This document shows, one piece after another, positions 11,925 through 19,270 of a stretch of 64,000 bases of DNA; within the stretch, counting starts at the first letter, position 1; every line of letters starts with the position of its first letter. The stretch spans positions 18,421,001 to 18,485,000 of the forward strand of contig JAQISU010000003.1 of assembly GCA_029339505.1 (NCBI GenBank), given 5' to 3'. The position numbers and the translations under genes were made by a program. This stretch comes from Unio delphinus. Its lineage: Eukaryota > Mollusca > Bivalvia > Unionida > Unionidae. The notes under the pieces were generated by a model, which worked only from the letters and a program-made list of their open reading frames with translations, searched no databases and was not told the DNA's origin.

Positions 11925-12887
11925 ATGGAATCAATTTATTATTCCCCAAGAGGATACTGGAGGGGTAAATCAGCAGTACATAAACTCGCTAGCGCTGCAA
12001 AAGTGAAAAAAACTACAGCGGCGGATTGGTTATCCAAACAGGCACTATGGCAAATTTATCTACCACCACCTAAACAAATTCAATTCTCGCATTTTGATGT
12101 AACTGCTCCTAATGAAGTTCATCAGGCTGATATATTATTTCTGCCACATGATCGTGGTTACAAATACGCGTTAACCGTAGTTGATATTGCAAGTCGATAC
12201 AAAGAAGCAGAACCGTTAAAAACAAAATCAGCCACTGAAGTTGCTTCTGCATTTGAAAGGATTTATCGACGAGGTCCTCTGCACTGGCCGAATCTATTGC
12301 AGGTTGATCCTGGCAAGGAATTTCAGGGTGCAGTGTTATCTACAATGAAACATCATAATGTCACCATACGACGAGGGCATACTGCGCTACATCGCGATCA
12401 GGCCATTGTAGAACGATTTAATCGGACGATTGCTGAGCGGTTATTTGGATATCAATACGCAAAAGAATTCATTCAAGAAAAGCGATCCCGTGAATGGGTT
12501 AAAAGATTACCATCTGTGATTATTGCACTGAATAACGAGATTACTAGAACAATCAACATGAAACCTATCAACGCGATTAAAAAGAAGTCAATACCCGTAC
12601 AACCACAAAAAGATTTCCCTAGAAACGCTAGCATTTTCCAACCAATTCTTGGTAGTAATGTCATTGTGAGGTACTTATACGAACCAGGAGAGCTTGAAGG
12701 GGGTAGAAAAAGGGCTACTGATCCTATTTGGAGCGTCACTACGCATAAGATATCTAGTATAACACGATCAACTGGTAGACCTCCAGTCTATAAACTGGAT
12801 TCAACTGCTCCTCAGCGGGGGTTTACTCGACAACAACTACAAGTGATTCCCGAGGATACTCAATTGCCACCGCATGGTCTTAACTAG
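11925..12887 (+). CDS. Polinton integrase (rve family, DD35E)
   Basis: 320 residues. The ATG at 11925 was chosen because the longer frame begins with GTG and overlaps the PLA2 end. The catalytic triad is D69 (HQADILFL), D128 (LQVDPGKEF) and E163 (IVERFNRT), with 35 residues from the second Asp to the Glu, as in retroviral and Polinton integrases. The N-terminal helical region (SAVHKLASAAKVKKTTAADW) and a C-terminal SH3-like region (VIVRYLYEPG...DPIWSV...YKLDS) match the usual architecture. No HHCC zinc finger was recognised. It would join the element ends to the target and generate the short duplication seen at 9457 and 24785. It ends tail-to-tail with the replication gene, overlapping it by 8 bp. 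Confidence 0.95.
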   Translation: MESIYYSPRGYWRGKSAVHKLASAAKVKKTTAADWLSKQALWQIYLPPPKQIQFSHFDVTAPNEVHQADILFLPHDRGYKYALTVVDIASRYKEAEPLKTKSATEVASAFERIYRRGPLHWPNLLQVDPGKEFQGAVLSTMKHHNVTIRRGHTALHRDQAIVERFNRTIAERLFGYQYAKEFIQEKRSREWVKRLPSVIIALNNEITRTINMKPINAIKKKSIPVQPQKDFPRNASIFQPILGSNVIVRYLYEPGELEGGRKRATDPIWSVTTHKISSITRSTGRPPVYKLDSTAPQRGFTRQQLQVIPEDTQLPPHGLN

Positions 12888-15501
12888 CACCCGATGCCAG
12901 AGGCATTGTGCTGGCACCCCGGCGTCTATTGCACTCAAGACAAGTCAACATCACATTGTTTCTGACATGACCGAGATTGTTATTTTTTCTGTCTACGGTG
13001 AATTGGCGAGGATCCTTATCCGAATACTGCCAATGCATTATACAATTGCAACTCGCGCAGTGATTATTCTGTTGTTGTTTCAGCGTAATTATTAATTTAG
13101 CATCAATATCAAATTCTTGTTGTTTTTTTTTGTCCTGTTGTTTGTAACCGGAGAGTTTTTTATTAATGATGCTAACATCAATATCACTTATTGTGGTGTC
13201 ATGATCATCGAAAACAATTCTTCGAAGTTGATTTATTTTTCGTACTCTGGATACTGCGAGATAGACTAAATTCGACCATTCGATGTGATTATCCACCATC
13301 CAAACAATTGTATTCGATATAGTCAATCCCTGTGAAGAGTGTATTGTTGCTGCGTATCCTAGCGTCCACGGGGATTTATTAGCACGCAATGCATCTTCAA
13401 CGACATTGATATCAACCAGCACAATATCATTTAATACCAGAATTTGTTTTTGAAATCCTTCGGATTTTGGGCCTGGAATATCAACTTCGATGTTCTGTTT
13501 TCGTGTATCCGATGGCCTATAACATAACGGTACTGGAAGCGTTGCAAATTTTTGTTTATGCAATTCAAATAACTTCATCTGAAGTGTATCCCTAACTATT
13601 TTTCTACTTGTAATGATCAAATCGTTTGGTCTCCACGCTTCCCAGAAATCATTCATTGGAGTTTCTGAAATCACTTCACGCGCTATTTCGCATTGGATTC
13701 TATCCGGTTGTAATCTAATTAGCGCTTTGAACTCGCGTAATCGTTCATCAAGTGATCTATAATCAGTGGTGATTTCTTCATAGTAGTCTACAAAACCCTT
13801 TAGCCATTCATGTGGAGATGCACCGACAAATGGTGGTGGTTGGCCGTGATCCCCGCACATGACGACTTTTGTGTTTTTGGTTAACAACCATTCGAGAAAT
13901 GTTTGTAATACATCTAATGACACTGTGCATATTTCATCCCAGATCATGATTTCAGGAATGAATTTATCACCCATTCGACCAGGAGTCCATTTGTCACCCT
14001 TCCATCGAAAGAAACTATGGTAAGTACAAGCATTTACCCCTCGCTGTATCATTTCTCTGGCGAGTCTGTGAGTTGGTGTTAGCACAATCATGTTTGTGAA
14101 ATCCGTAGGATTTTTACTACGATATAATTCAATTGCACGAGTTGTCTTTCCTGACCCACCACAGCCGTTTAAATAAACTGTCTTGTATCTACAGATTGGA
14201 TCAGATACCGGTGGTGCATTAGAAAGTTCTGATTGAATTTCAATACGGTTACAACAAATATATTTATCATCCATGGAAACGTCTGCGGATTCACAATACT
14301 CATGTAGCATCTCCTTTTTAAATCGCCAACGCCCCCACGCTTCCTCGGGATCTGTGAATTTAGCTACAGCTGATTTGTACTTATTGTGTATATACATCGA
14401 ATCAGTGGCCACTCTAACCGCGGTATTAGGAAATCTATTTATCATCGAAAATAGATTAATGCAAGCATAGGCTAACATTGAACTTCTCAAATGTGTGTAC
14501 TGGGAATTATATCCATCACAGTAGGTAACAACCGTACCTAATTTCTCACCATTGGATAGAAAAGCATCCTTACGGGATACAAGTTTTCCCTGTTTTATTA
14601 AATCCGCTACAATAAAATCGTATTCAGCGACATCTATGATCAACCGCGAAGAGTATTTTGCGTTATCGTATCGTCCACCCTGGGTAAATTTACCGATTAT
14701 TCTTCTTCCGTGATCTTTTGCTTGTTCTTTTTTAATTTCAAATAACTTCTTAGACCAATTTATGATTTCTTCTTCACTGAAATCTGGAAACTGTTTTCGT
14801 AGTTCGTTGATTATTCTATCTAGATCGGGTTGTGGTAGCCAAACTTCTTTGTGAGCTCGATAGCATATAATAGCCTCGGAAACAATCAACGATATTAGCA
14901 TACCACAATCAATCATATATCTCAATAGCACTATTGGCATCCAGTGTTTTTCAGATAGGTGTCTACCGAGCCAAACATAACTACACGGATGTAACCCTGT
15001 AGCTAATTCGAATGATATCACACGAGCGAATCCGGTTAAATCAAAATCAGGCAATGGTCCATTAATCGCAACACGAATCATTTCATGCGTGGGGTGTCCA
15101 AATCGTTTGAAGTACTCAGCGCATTCCCCATACCCGAGAAAACTTCCGGGATAACACGCGGATATATCAATTGAAATCATACCATCACGTGAGTATTTCG
15201 TATTCCACAGTCCTCCATGACCAAATTCGACGCAACTCAATTTAACATCCTCGAGAAAATCACTTCGTGTTGGACGCCATGAGTTTTTTTCTCTTGCGAA
15301 GTGAGCTACCACTGATGGAATAGTAAAACTATCCGTGAGTAGTTTTTCATGGGAATTCTCCGGTGAAAAATCACTAGCGATTTTTCTCATTCTGTTATCT
15401 AATTCTTCAATGCGATATAATTCACCATTTGGTTTTACAAATTGATCGAATTCTTCATCACTTCTATGTAACCACACTGACACAGGATCATCCTTACACA
15501 A
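12880..15501 (-). CDS. Replication protein, C-terminal part: PolB palm + SF1 helicase + HNH nuclease
   Basis: 873 codons from a nominal TTG at 15501. The open frame really continues upstream to the G run at 15569-15575, so this is the C-terminal part of a longer gene. Family B palm: motif A IDISACYP at residues 111-118 and motif C VATDSMYI at 364-371. SF1 helicase: Walker A NGCGGSGKTT (445-454), Walker B IMIWDEI, motif III GDHGQPPP (550-557), TTDYRS, motif V ATIHSSQGLT and motif VI YLAVSRVRK. C-terminal HNH/treble clef: CASC (815-818), FTVDRKNN, GH (844-845) and CLECNRRRG (854-862). The motif C first Asp is Ala (A365). Animal Polinton polymerases normally lack the helicase and HNH parts. It likely acts in replication of the linear element; the nuclease role is unknown. 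Confidence 0.85.
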   Translation of the reverse strand: MCKDDPVSVWLHRSDEEFDQFVKPNGELYRIEELDNRMRKIASDFSPENSHEKLLTDSFTIPSVVAHFAREKNSWRPTRSDFLEDVKLSCVEFGHGGLWNTKYSRDGMISIDISACYPGSFLGYGECAEYFKRFGHPTHEMIRVAINGPLPDFDLTGFARVISFELATGLHPCSYVWLGRHLSEKHWMPIVLLRYMIDCGMLISLIVSEAIICYRAHKEVWLPQPDLDRIINELRKQFPDFSEEEIINWSKKLFEIKKEQAKDHGRRIIGKFTQGGRYDNAKYSSRLIIDVAEYDFIVADLIKQGKLVSRKDAFLSNGEKLGTVVTYCDGYNSQYTHLRSSMLAYACINLFSMINRFPNTAVRVATDSMYIHNKYKSAVAKFTDPEEAWGRWRFKKEMLHEYCESADVSMDDKYICCNRIEIQSELSNAPPVSDPICRYKTVYLNGCGGSGKTTRAIELYRSKNPTDFTNMIVLTPTHRLAREMIQRGVNACTYHSFFRWKGDKWTPGRMGDKFIPEIMIWDEICTVSLDVLQTFLEWLLTKNTKVVMCGDHGQPPPFVGASPHEWLKGFVDYYEEITTDYRSLDERLREFKALIRLQPDRIQCEIAREVISETPMNDFWEAWRPNDLIITSRKIVRDTLQMKLFELHKQKFATLPVPLCYRPSDTRKQNIEVDIPGPKSEGFQKQILVLNDIVLVDINVVEDALRANKSPWTLGYAATIHSSQGLTISNTIVWMVDNHIEWSNLVYLAVSRVRKINQLRRIVFDDHDTTISDIDVSIINKKLSGYKQQDKKKQQEFDIDAKLIITLKQQQNNHCASCNCIMHWQYSDKDPRQFTVDRKNNNLGHVRNNVMLTCLECNRRRGASTMPLASGAS

Positions 15502-15529
15502 CGCATGAATAGCATCAAATAATCTCTCT

Positions 15530-16528
15530 TCATAGAAAACATCCCCGACTAACTCCCCGGAAAATTCCGGGGGGGATATATTTCACGGTTCGTTCTCGTG
15601 GAAATATTGTTACCGCAGGTGTCCACGCGTGTTTGTTATGATCAATAATCTGTATTGGGGCTCCATTTTTGTTATATTTCGGTTCGTATAAAACCTCTCC
15701 GGTTATCGTCATAACGGTTATTGGGAATCGTAATGATGTTTCTAATTTAGCTATATCAGAAATCTTTGCACCATGCTGTTTCACTGTCAGTTCCCACTCG
15801 GTTATTTTCCTACGTCGCAGATCAGTTAGTTTATTTCCTCGGGATGCATTTGTGAAGTGTTCTATTATTCGTTCTGCTACACAATTAAGCCCTGACGAAT
15901 ATTTCATAGGAGCTAGTTTTGCGATATCGGGTTTATCATTTAACGGATATATCCTGTAAACCATTGCTGTTACGGGATAAGATCTTTCGTAGTATGGTTT
16001 ATCAATGCCGGTTAGAATCCCTGGTTTGGAATCTCTACTCACAATGACAGCTTTTTTATTCTTGAGGATTGGTTCAAATTTATCCTTAATAATCCATTTG
16101 CCATCGACTTCGATAATGAATTTGATTCGGAAAAAATACCGTTTTTCCCCAACATGTGAAATTATTACTGCTGCTTTTTCATCATTCATGGTAGCATCAA
16201 CAACACCATCAATTCGAAATGTTGACCAACAATAAGATGCTCCATCACGCTTGAATTCATTAAAACAGTCTCTGATTTTACTAATCATGGCTTTATCAAG
16301 AATTGTATTCTTTGGTGTATTAGAAACTATATCGAGATTGAATTGAGCATCTTTCCAGGATAATTTCTTTGACGTTTTTTTTGGTTTATCGAGATTAAAT
16401 ATAGGATTGATTTTCAATAATCTCTTAAACTCTTTCATGCTTTCGTCTCTTGGACGTTTGTTACGTTTTTTTGGTTTATCGAGATTAAATATAGGATTGA
16501 TTTTCAATAATCTCTTAAACTCTTTCAT
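15530..16528 (-). CDS. Replication protein, N-terminal part
   Basis: 332 residues, ending at a stop about 40 bp past a 7-base G run where the reading frame passes into that of the polymerase-helicase ORF. The residues begin with a 30-residue repeat (MKEFKRLLKINPIFNLDKPKK, in two copies) and a basic nuclear-localisation-like KKRNKRPRD. The remainder is not a family I can name by eye. Its C-terminal segment, with PITVMTITGEVLYEPKY and NKHAWT, is the kind of region that precedes the palm in divergent viral family B polymerases. The overlapping frames and shared strand indicate one gene split by a frame change, not two genes. The second Met of the repeat (16438) is an alternative start. Confidence 0.7.
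   Translation of the reverse strand: MKEFKRLLKINPIFNLDKPKKRNKRPRDESMKEFKRLLKINPIFNLDKPKKTSKKLSWKDAQFNLDIVSNTPKNTILDKAMISKIRDCFNEFKRDGASYCWSTFRIDGVVDATMNDEKAAVIISHVGEKRYFFRIKFIIEVDGKWIIKDKFEPILKNKKAVIVSRDSKPGILTGIDKPYYERSYPVTAMVYRIYPLNDKPDIAKLAPMKYSSGLNCVAERIIEHFTNASRGNKLTDLRRRKITEWELTVKQHGAKISDIAKLETSLRFPITVMTITGEVLYEPKYNKNGAPIQIIDHNKHAWTPAVTIFPRERTVKYIPPGIFRGVSRGCFL
15569..15575 (-). other. Frame change at a homopolymer run in the replication gene
   Basis: Seven G's on the plus strand (seven C's on the coding strand) lie inside the overlap of the two replication ORFs. One base too many here would account for the break, which needs a shift of one nucleotide. Possible explanations are a real inactivating indel, a base-calling error in the run, or translational slippage. 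Everything downstream is open for about 890 codons, so any damage is recent. Confidence 0.65.
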
Positions 16529-16615
16529 GCTTTCGTCTCTTGGACGTTTGTTACGTTTTTTTGGTTAATCGAGATTAAATCTAGGATTGATTTTCAATAA
16601 TCTCTTAAACTCCTT
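16372..16615. repeat. 90-bp tandem repeat, 2.7 copies, at the replication gene N-terminus
   Basis: Copies begin at about 16372, 16462 and 16552; the word TTGGTTTATC falls at 16381 and 16471, and TTGGTTAATC at 16561. The period is 30 codons, so the repeats stay in frame. The first two copies are coding. The third, upstream copy has a T that makes a TAA stop and has diverged, so the start must lie in copy two (16528) or copy one (16438). Confidence 0.9.
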
Positions 16616-16762
16616 ATCAGCACTGAATTCAGCATTTTTCGAAGTCAATCTCTTGAACTTTTTATGCTATACTAAAAACAAGTGTCTACATGAAGGATTT
16701 ATGTATAATGAACCCCTGCAAATGGATCAGTCATTGAATTAGACAAATAGTATAGTATATAA
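16529..16762. promoter_or_regulatory. Divergent promoter region between replication and HNH genes
   Basis: 234 bp hold the decayed third 90-bp repeat (to about 16615) and AT-rich sequence. On the plus side, TAGTATAGTATATAAATG places a TATA-like box directly against the HNH start at 16763. No short gene was found here. Confidence 0.45.
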
Positions 16763-17254
16763 ATGACCCAAGAATTCAGACAACACCCTGTGAGTACAAA
16801 TTATGAAGCATCCAGTGATGGTGTTGTAAGAAACCGTAGACTGAAGAACCCAGTTGGGAGGGATAATGGTATGGGGTATTTAATGTTTACTGTTGGAAAG
16901 AAGAAATATTACAATCATCGTTTCGTGTATGAATGTTTCCATGGATTGATCAAAGATGGTTTTGTTATTAATCACATTGATTCTAATCCGAAGAACAATT
17001 CCTTATCAAATCTTCAAGCTATCACACAGAGTGAGAATTCCAAGCGAGGAAAAACTAGCACCTGTTCAAAAAAAATGAAACCAGTAAAATCTTTGAATAC
17101 AATAACTAACGAAGAAAAAGTATTTAAATCAATATATGAAGCCGGCAAGTATTTCAATATTTGTAGACCCTCAGTACGATATGTTGCAGAGGGGGTTTGT
17201 CGATCGGCTATTTCAAAAGGGACCGGACAGAAAATCCGATTTAGTTACGTCTAA
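16763..17254 (+). CDS. NUMOD4-HNH homing-type endonuclease
   Basis: 163 residues with three recognisable parts. Residues about 8-45 are NUMOD4-like (YEASSDGVVRNRRLK...GYLMF). Residues 50-95 are an HNH core (YYNHRFVYECFHG, VINHIDSNPKNN, LSNLQAITQSEN), with H71 in the central INHID and the following Asn residues present. Residues 118-162 are a NUMOD1-like DNA-binding tail (FKSIYEAGKYFNICRPSVRYVAEG...IRFSY). Such enzymes cut DNA at specific sites and spread as selfish genes in large DNA viruses and phages. It stands between the replication and virion modules with its own TATA-like box. It is unrelated in layout to the HNH tail of the polymerase gene. Catalytic residues look intact. Confidence 0.9.
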   Translation: MTQEFRQHPVSTNYEASSDGVVRNRRLKNPVGRDNGMGYLMFTVGKKKYYNHRFVYECFHGLIKDGFVINHIDSNPKNNSLSNLQAITQSENSKRGKTSTCSKKMKPVKSLNTITNEEKVFKSIYEAGKYFNICRPSVRYVAEGVCRSAISKGTGQKIRFSYV

Positions 17255-17298
17255 TGCATCATATTTTTTATTTACAAATATGTCATTGCTATAGAATA

Positions 17299-17655
17299 AT
17301 GAATTCTGAAAACATGAATAGCATCATATCCGAGATTTCAAAATTGAAAAGTTGGGATATTGAACTATCAGATGGGTTAAATCCTGATCAAATCATGTCT
17401 GATTTTCAGGATATAGAATACGGAGTTAGCACTAACAAGTATATGCTACCAAAGAAGAATGCGCTCATCAAAAGAATTCAGAATTCTATTAAGGCCTCTC
17501 TCGCATTTTCCAGTGACGTAAGTGTGTTCGCTCCATTGTATACCATTGTAGAACGAATACGAAAAGAATTGGGGTACGAATACGAATTGAAAAAGGAGGT
17601 TAATTCTAAAGTTAGAAACCTACGGGCGTTAATTCAAGAAAATGAACAATTTTGA
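17299..17655 (+). CDS. Hypothetical small helical protein
   Basis: 118 residues from the ATG at 17299, preceded by CTATAGAATA. This start is preferred over an in-frame ATG at 17254 that overlaps the HNH stop codon, because the ATAATG context recurs at other genes of the element. The protein is charged and mostly helical in character (SEISKLKSWDIEL, ALIKRIQNSIKASLAF, YELKKEVNSKVRNLRALIQ). It has no cysteine pairs, signal peptide or membrane segment, and no family was recognised. Its position at the head of the virion module suggests a structural or assembly role, but that is only context. Confidence 0.6.
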   Translation: MNSENMNSIISEISKLKSWDIELSDGLNPDQIMSDFQDIEYGVSTNKYMLPKKNALIKRIQNSIKASLAFSSDVSVFAPLYTIVERIRKELGYEYELKKEVNSKVRNLRALIQENEQF

Positions 17656-17840
17656 TTGACCAACCATTATCATTATTTGATTGTGACCGTCCCTCATAGA
17701 GATTTTAATTTTTTTTAGCATTTTTTGATCAAAACTGTTGAAATCAGTGAATAAAAAATTGATGGCTGGTTCGGATTGAAAAATGGTTTTACAATTGAAA
17801 AATGGTTTTACAATTGAAAAATGGTTTCAGATTTCAAATA
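17656..17840 (+). promoter_or_regulatory. Leader with triplicated ATTGAAAAATGGTTT motif
   Basis: 185 bp between two genes. ATTGAAAAATGGTTTTACA occurs at about 17775 and 17794, and a third copy at 17813 reads on into CAGATTTCAAATA directly before the ATG at 17841. The same leader (AATTGAAAAATGGTTTC, one base different after it, then GATTTCAAATAATG) precedes the gene at 18760. The shared block is a candidate late promoter or 5' leader. Confidence 0.6.
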
Positions 17841-18710
17841 ATGGTCAATGAAGCATTAACAACCCGATTGGCTCGTGAACGACTGGATGCAATTAAGAGA
17901 TTTGTACCAATTCGTGACTCTGTACGGAATAAACTACAACAACGACAGAGTCTTCAGACTGATTTTGCTGCGGGATCTGAAGAATTGTTTAAACCAGTAA
18001 CCACAGCAACGAAGGGGATAGAGCGTGCTATACTGGGAGATGATCCTGACGGTAAAGGAAAGGAAGAGGGTCTTATTCCTGTGTTAGAAAAAATAGCAAA
18101 AAGAACTAAACAAACAAAAAAATCCTTGCAATCACTTCCTCAGGATATATCAACCACTTCAAAACGAAAATTTAAAGGATTTCAGGAAGAACTAATTAGT
18201 GGACTACCTAAATCAATTATATTTACCGAGAGCGCTAAACAACAAATTCTCAACGAGGATATAGACAATTTAGGTAAATTCGCTGCTAACAGCTATAATT
18301 CACAAGAGAAGTTTTTCACGGACAATTATTCGGATTATAGAATGTCACATAATGAATGGGCTGATATAGTGTATGAAATAAATACTGGGAGTTTAGATAG
18401 AAGGATGAAGGAATACAGAGAGTTCAAGAGAGAATTTCAACTCCAAATAAGACGGCCATACGATGAGGAGAAATTTTCGGGAAGTGGTCTAGTTGGAAAC
18501 GCTAGCGTTTCATGTCCTGGTAGTGTTCTCAGTGATATATCACGATTAGAGGTTCTTGTAGGAGGGTTCCGAGCCGGAAATAACTCACCGGAAATAATTA
18601 ATGAAGCAGCTGATATCTGTAGACGGATATTTCAAGGCGGTATCATGGATATCAAAACATATCGAAATTTCATTAGCGAGTTAGCGGAAAGTGGGTATCA
18701 CAGTGATTAA
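17841..18710 (+). CDS. Hypothetical virion-module protein
   Basis: 289 residues from the ATG at 17841. A longer frame from 17802 exists, but its first 13 codons are the leader repeat itself, and the gene at 18760 starts at the matching position of an identical leader. The protein is hydrophilic and helix-rich in its first 130 residues (many K/E/Q), then mixed. FSGSGLVG near residue 213 resembles an adenain-type cleavage context with Phe at P4. There is no membrane segment, and I do not recognise a family. Location between an orphan gene and the pVI-like gene suggests a minor virion or scaffold-like protein; this is inference. Confidence 0.7.
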   Translation: MVNEALTTRLARERLDAIKRFVPIRDSVRNKLQQRQSLQTDFAAGSEELFKPVTTATKGIERAILGDDPDGKGKEEGLIPVLEKIAKRTKQTKKSLQSLPQDISTTSKRKFKGFQEELISGLPKSIIFTESAKQQILNEDIDNLGKFAANSYNSQEKFFTDNYSDYRMSHNEWADIVYEINTGSLDRRMKEYREFKREFQLQIRRPYDEEKFSGSGLVGNASVSCPGSVLSDISRLEVLVGGFRAGNNSPEIINEAADICRRIFQGGIMDIKTYRNFISELAESGYHSD

Positions 18711-18759
18711 ATAAAAACGCTAGCGTTTCCAATTGAAAAATGGTTTCTGATTTCAAATA
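18711..18759 (+). promoter_or_regulatory. Palindrome plus shared leader upstream of the pVI-like gene
   Basis: AAACGCTAGCGTTT (18715-18728) is a perfect 14-bp palindrome. It is followed by the AATTGAAAAATGGTTTC...GATTTCAAATA leader that also precedes 17841. The same palindrome occurs at 18497-18510 inside the preceding gene, and a one-base variant core lies at about 22471-22484 before another gene start. Confidence 0.55.
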
Positions 18760-19224
18760 ATGATCATACACTACAATCATGATAAACCAACCCCCGTCTA
18801 TGTAGTTAATTCACGGTTTCCAGTTTATAGAGCATACTACGGAGATGGTTTAGGTAATACCATTTTAGGATTATTTGCGAGAATGGCTCCAAAAGTGATG
18901 CCGTTGGCTAAACAACTAGGAATGAAAGCAATTGATGTTATTCGTGATAAGGGTATTGGTGCTGTTGGAGATCTTGCTGGAAAAGCGTTTTCAGCCGCGA
19001 AGAATAAAATAACATCATTAGTGAAATCACGAAGTGATTTACGAGAAAAATCCAAAGGATTTTCAAAGAAACGGTTACCATCTACAGCGGAAATGCCTGC
19101 AAGTGTTAGTAGAATTATAAATAACGCAGTAGACGAAAAATTAGCGTCGATGGCTTTAACTCCCGACCAAAGCAATATTGCAAATATGATAGCAGGAAGC
19201 GGCTTTAAAAAACTACGTCGATGA
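18760..19224 (+). CDS. pVI-like virion protein with adenain cleavage sites
   Basis: 154 residues. After a Tyr-rich N-terminus comes YYGDGLG (26-32) and then a candidate amphipathic helix (NTILGLFARMAPKVMPLAKQ, 33-52). The C-terminus is MIAGSGFKKLRR. IAGS|G (144-148) fits the adenovirus protease rule (M/I/L)-x-G-x|G, and YYGD|G is a looser N-terminal match. Cleavage would release a short basic GFKKLRR peptide, recalling the pVI C-terminal peptide that activates adenain. In adenoviruses pVI lyses the endosomal membrane and is trimmed at both ends. No homology search was done; the call rests on this layout and on the neighbouring capsid, pX-like and protease genes. Confidence 0.68.
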   Translation: MIIHYNHDKPTPVYVVNSRFPVYRAYYGDGLGNTILGLFARMAPKVMPLAKQLGMKAIDVIRDKGIGAVGDLAGKAFSAAKNKITSLVKSRSDLREKSKGFSKKRLPSTAEMPASVSRIINNAVDEKLASMALTPDQSNIANMIAGSGFKKLRR

Positions 19225-19270
19225 AAATCGTTTATGATTTCACGATTTAGACTCTGATAAATAGAATAAA

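Noticed and set aside
12874..13095. 73-codon plus-strand frame after the integrase
   Set aside because: Lies opposite the HNH-coding end of the replication gene and has no recognisable features.
12880..16528. Two separate replication genes
   Set aside because: The C-terminal frame has no ATG at its nominal start and extends upstream into the overlap with the N-terminal ORF at a homopolymer run; one split gene explains this better.
17802..17840. Upstream start for the 289-residue protein
   Set aside because: The extra codons are the tandem leader repeat, and the matching leader at 18760 has the start at the later position.
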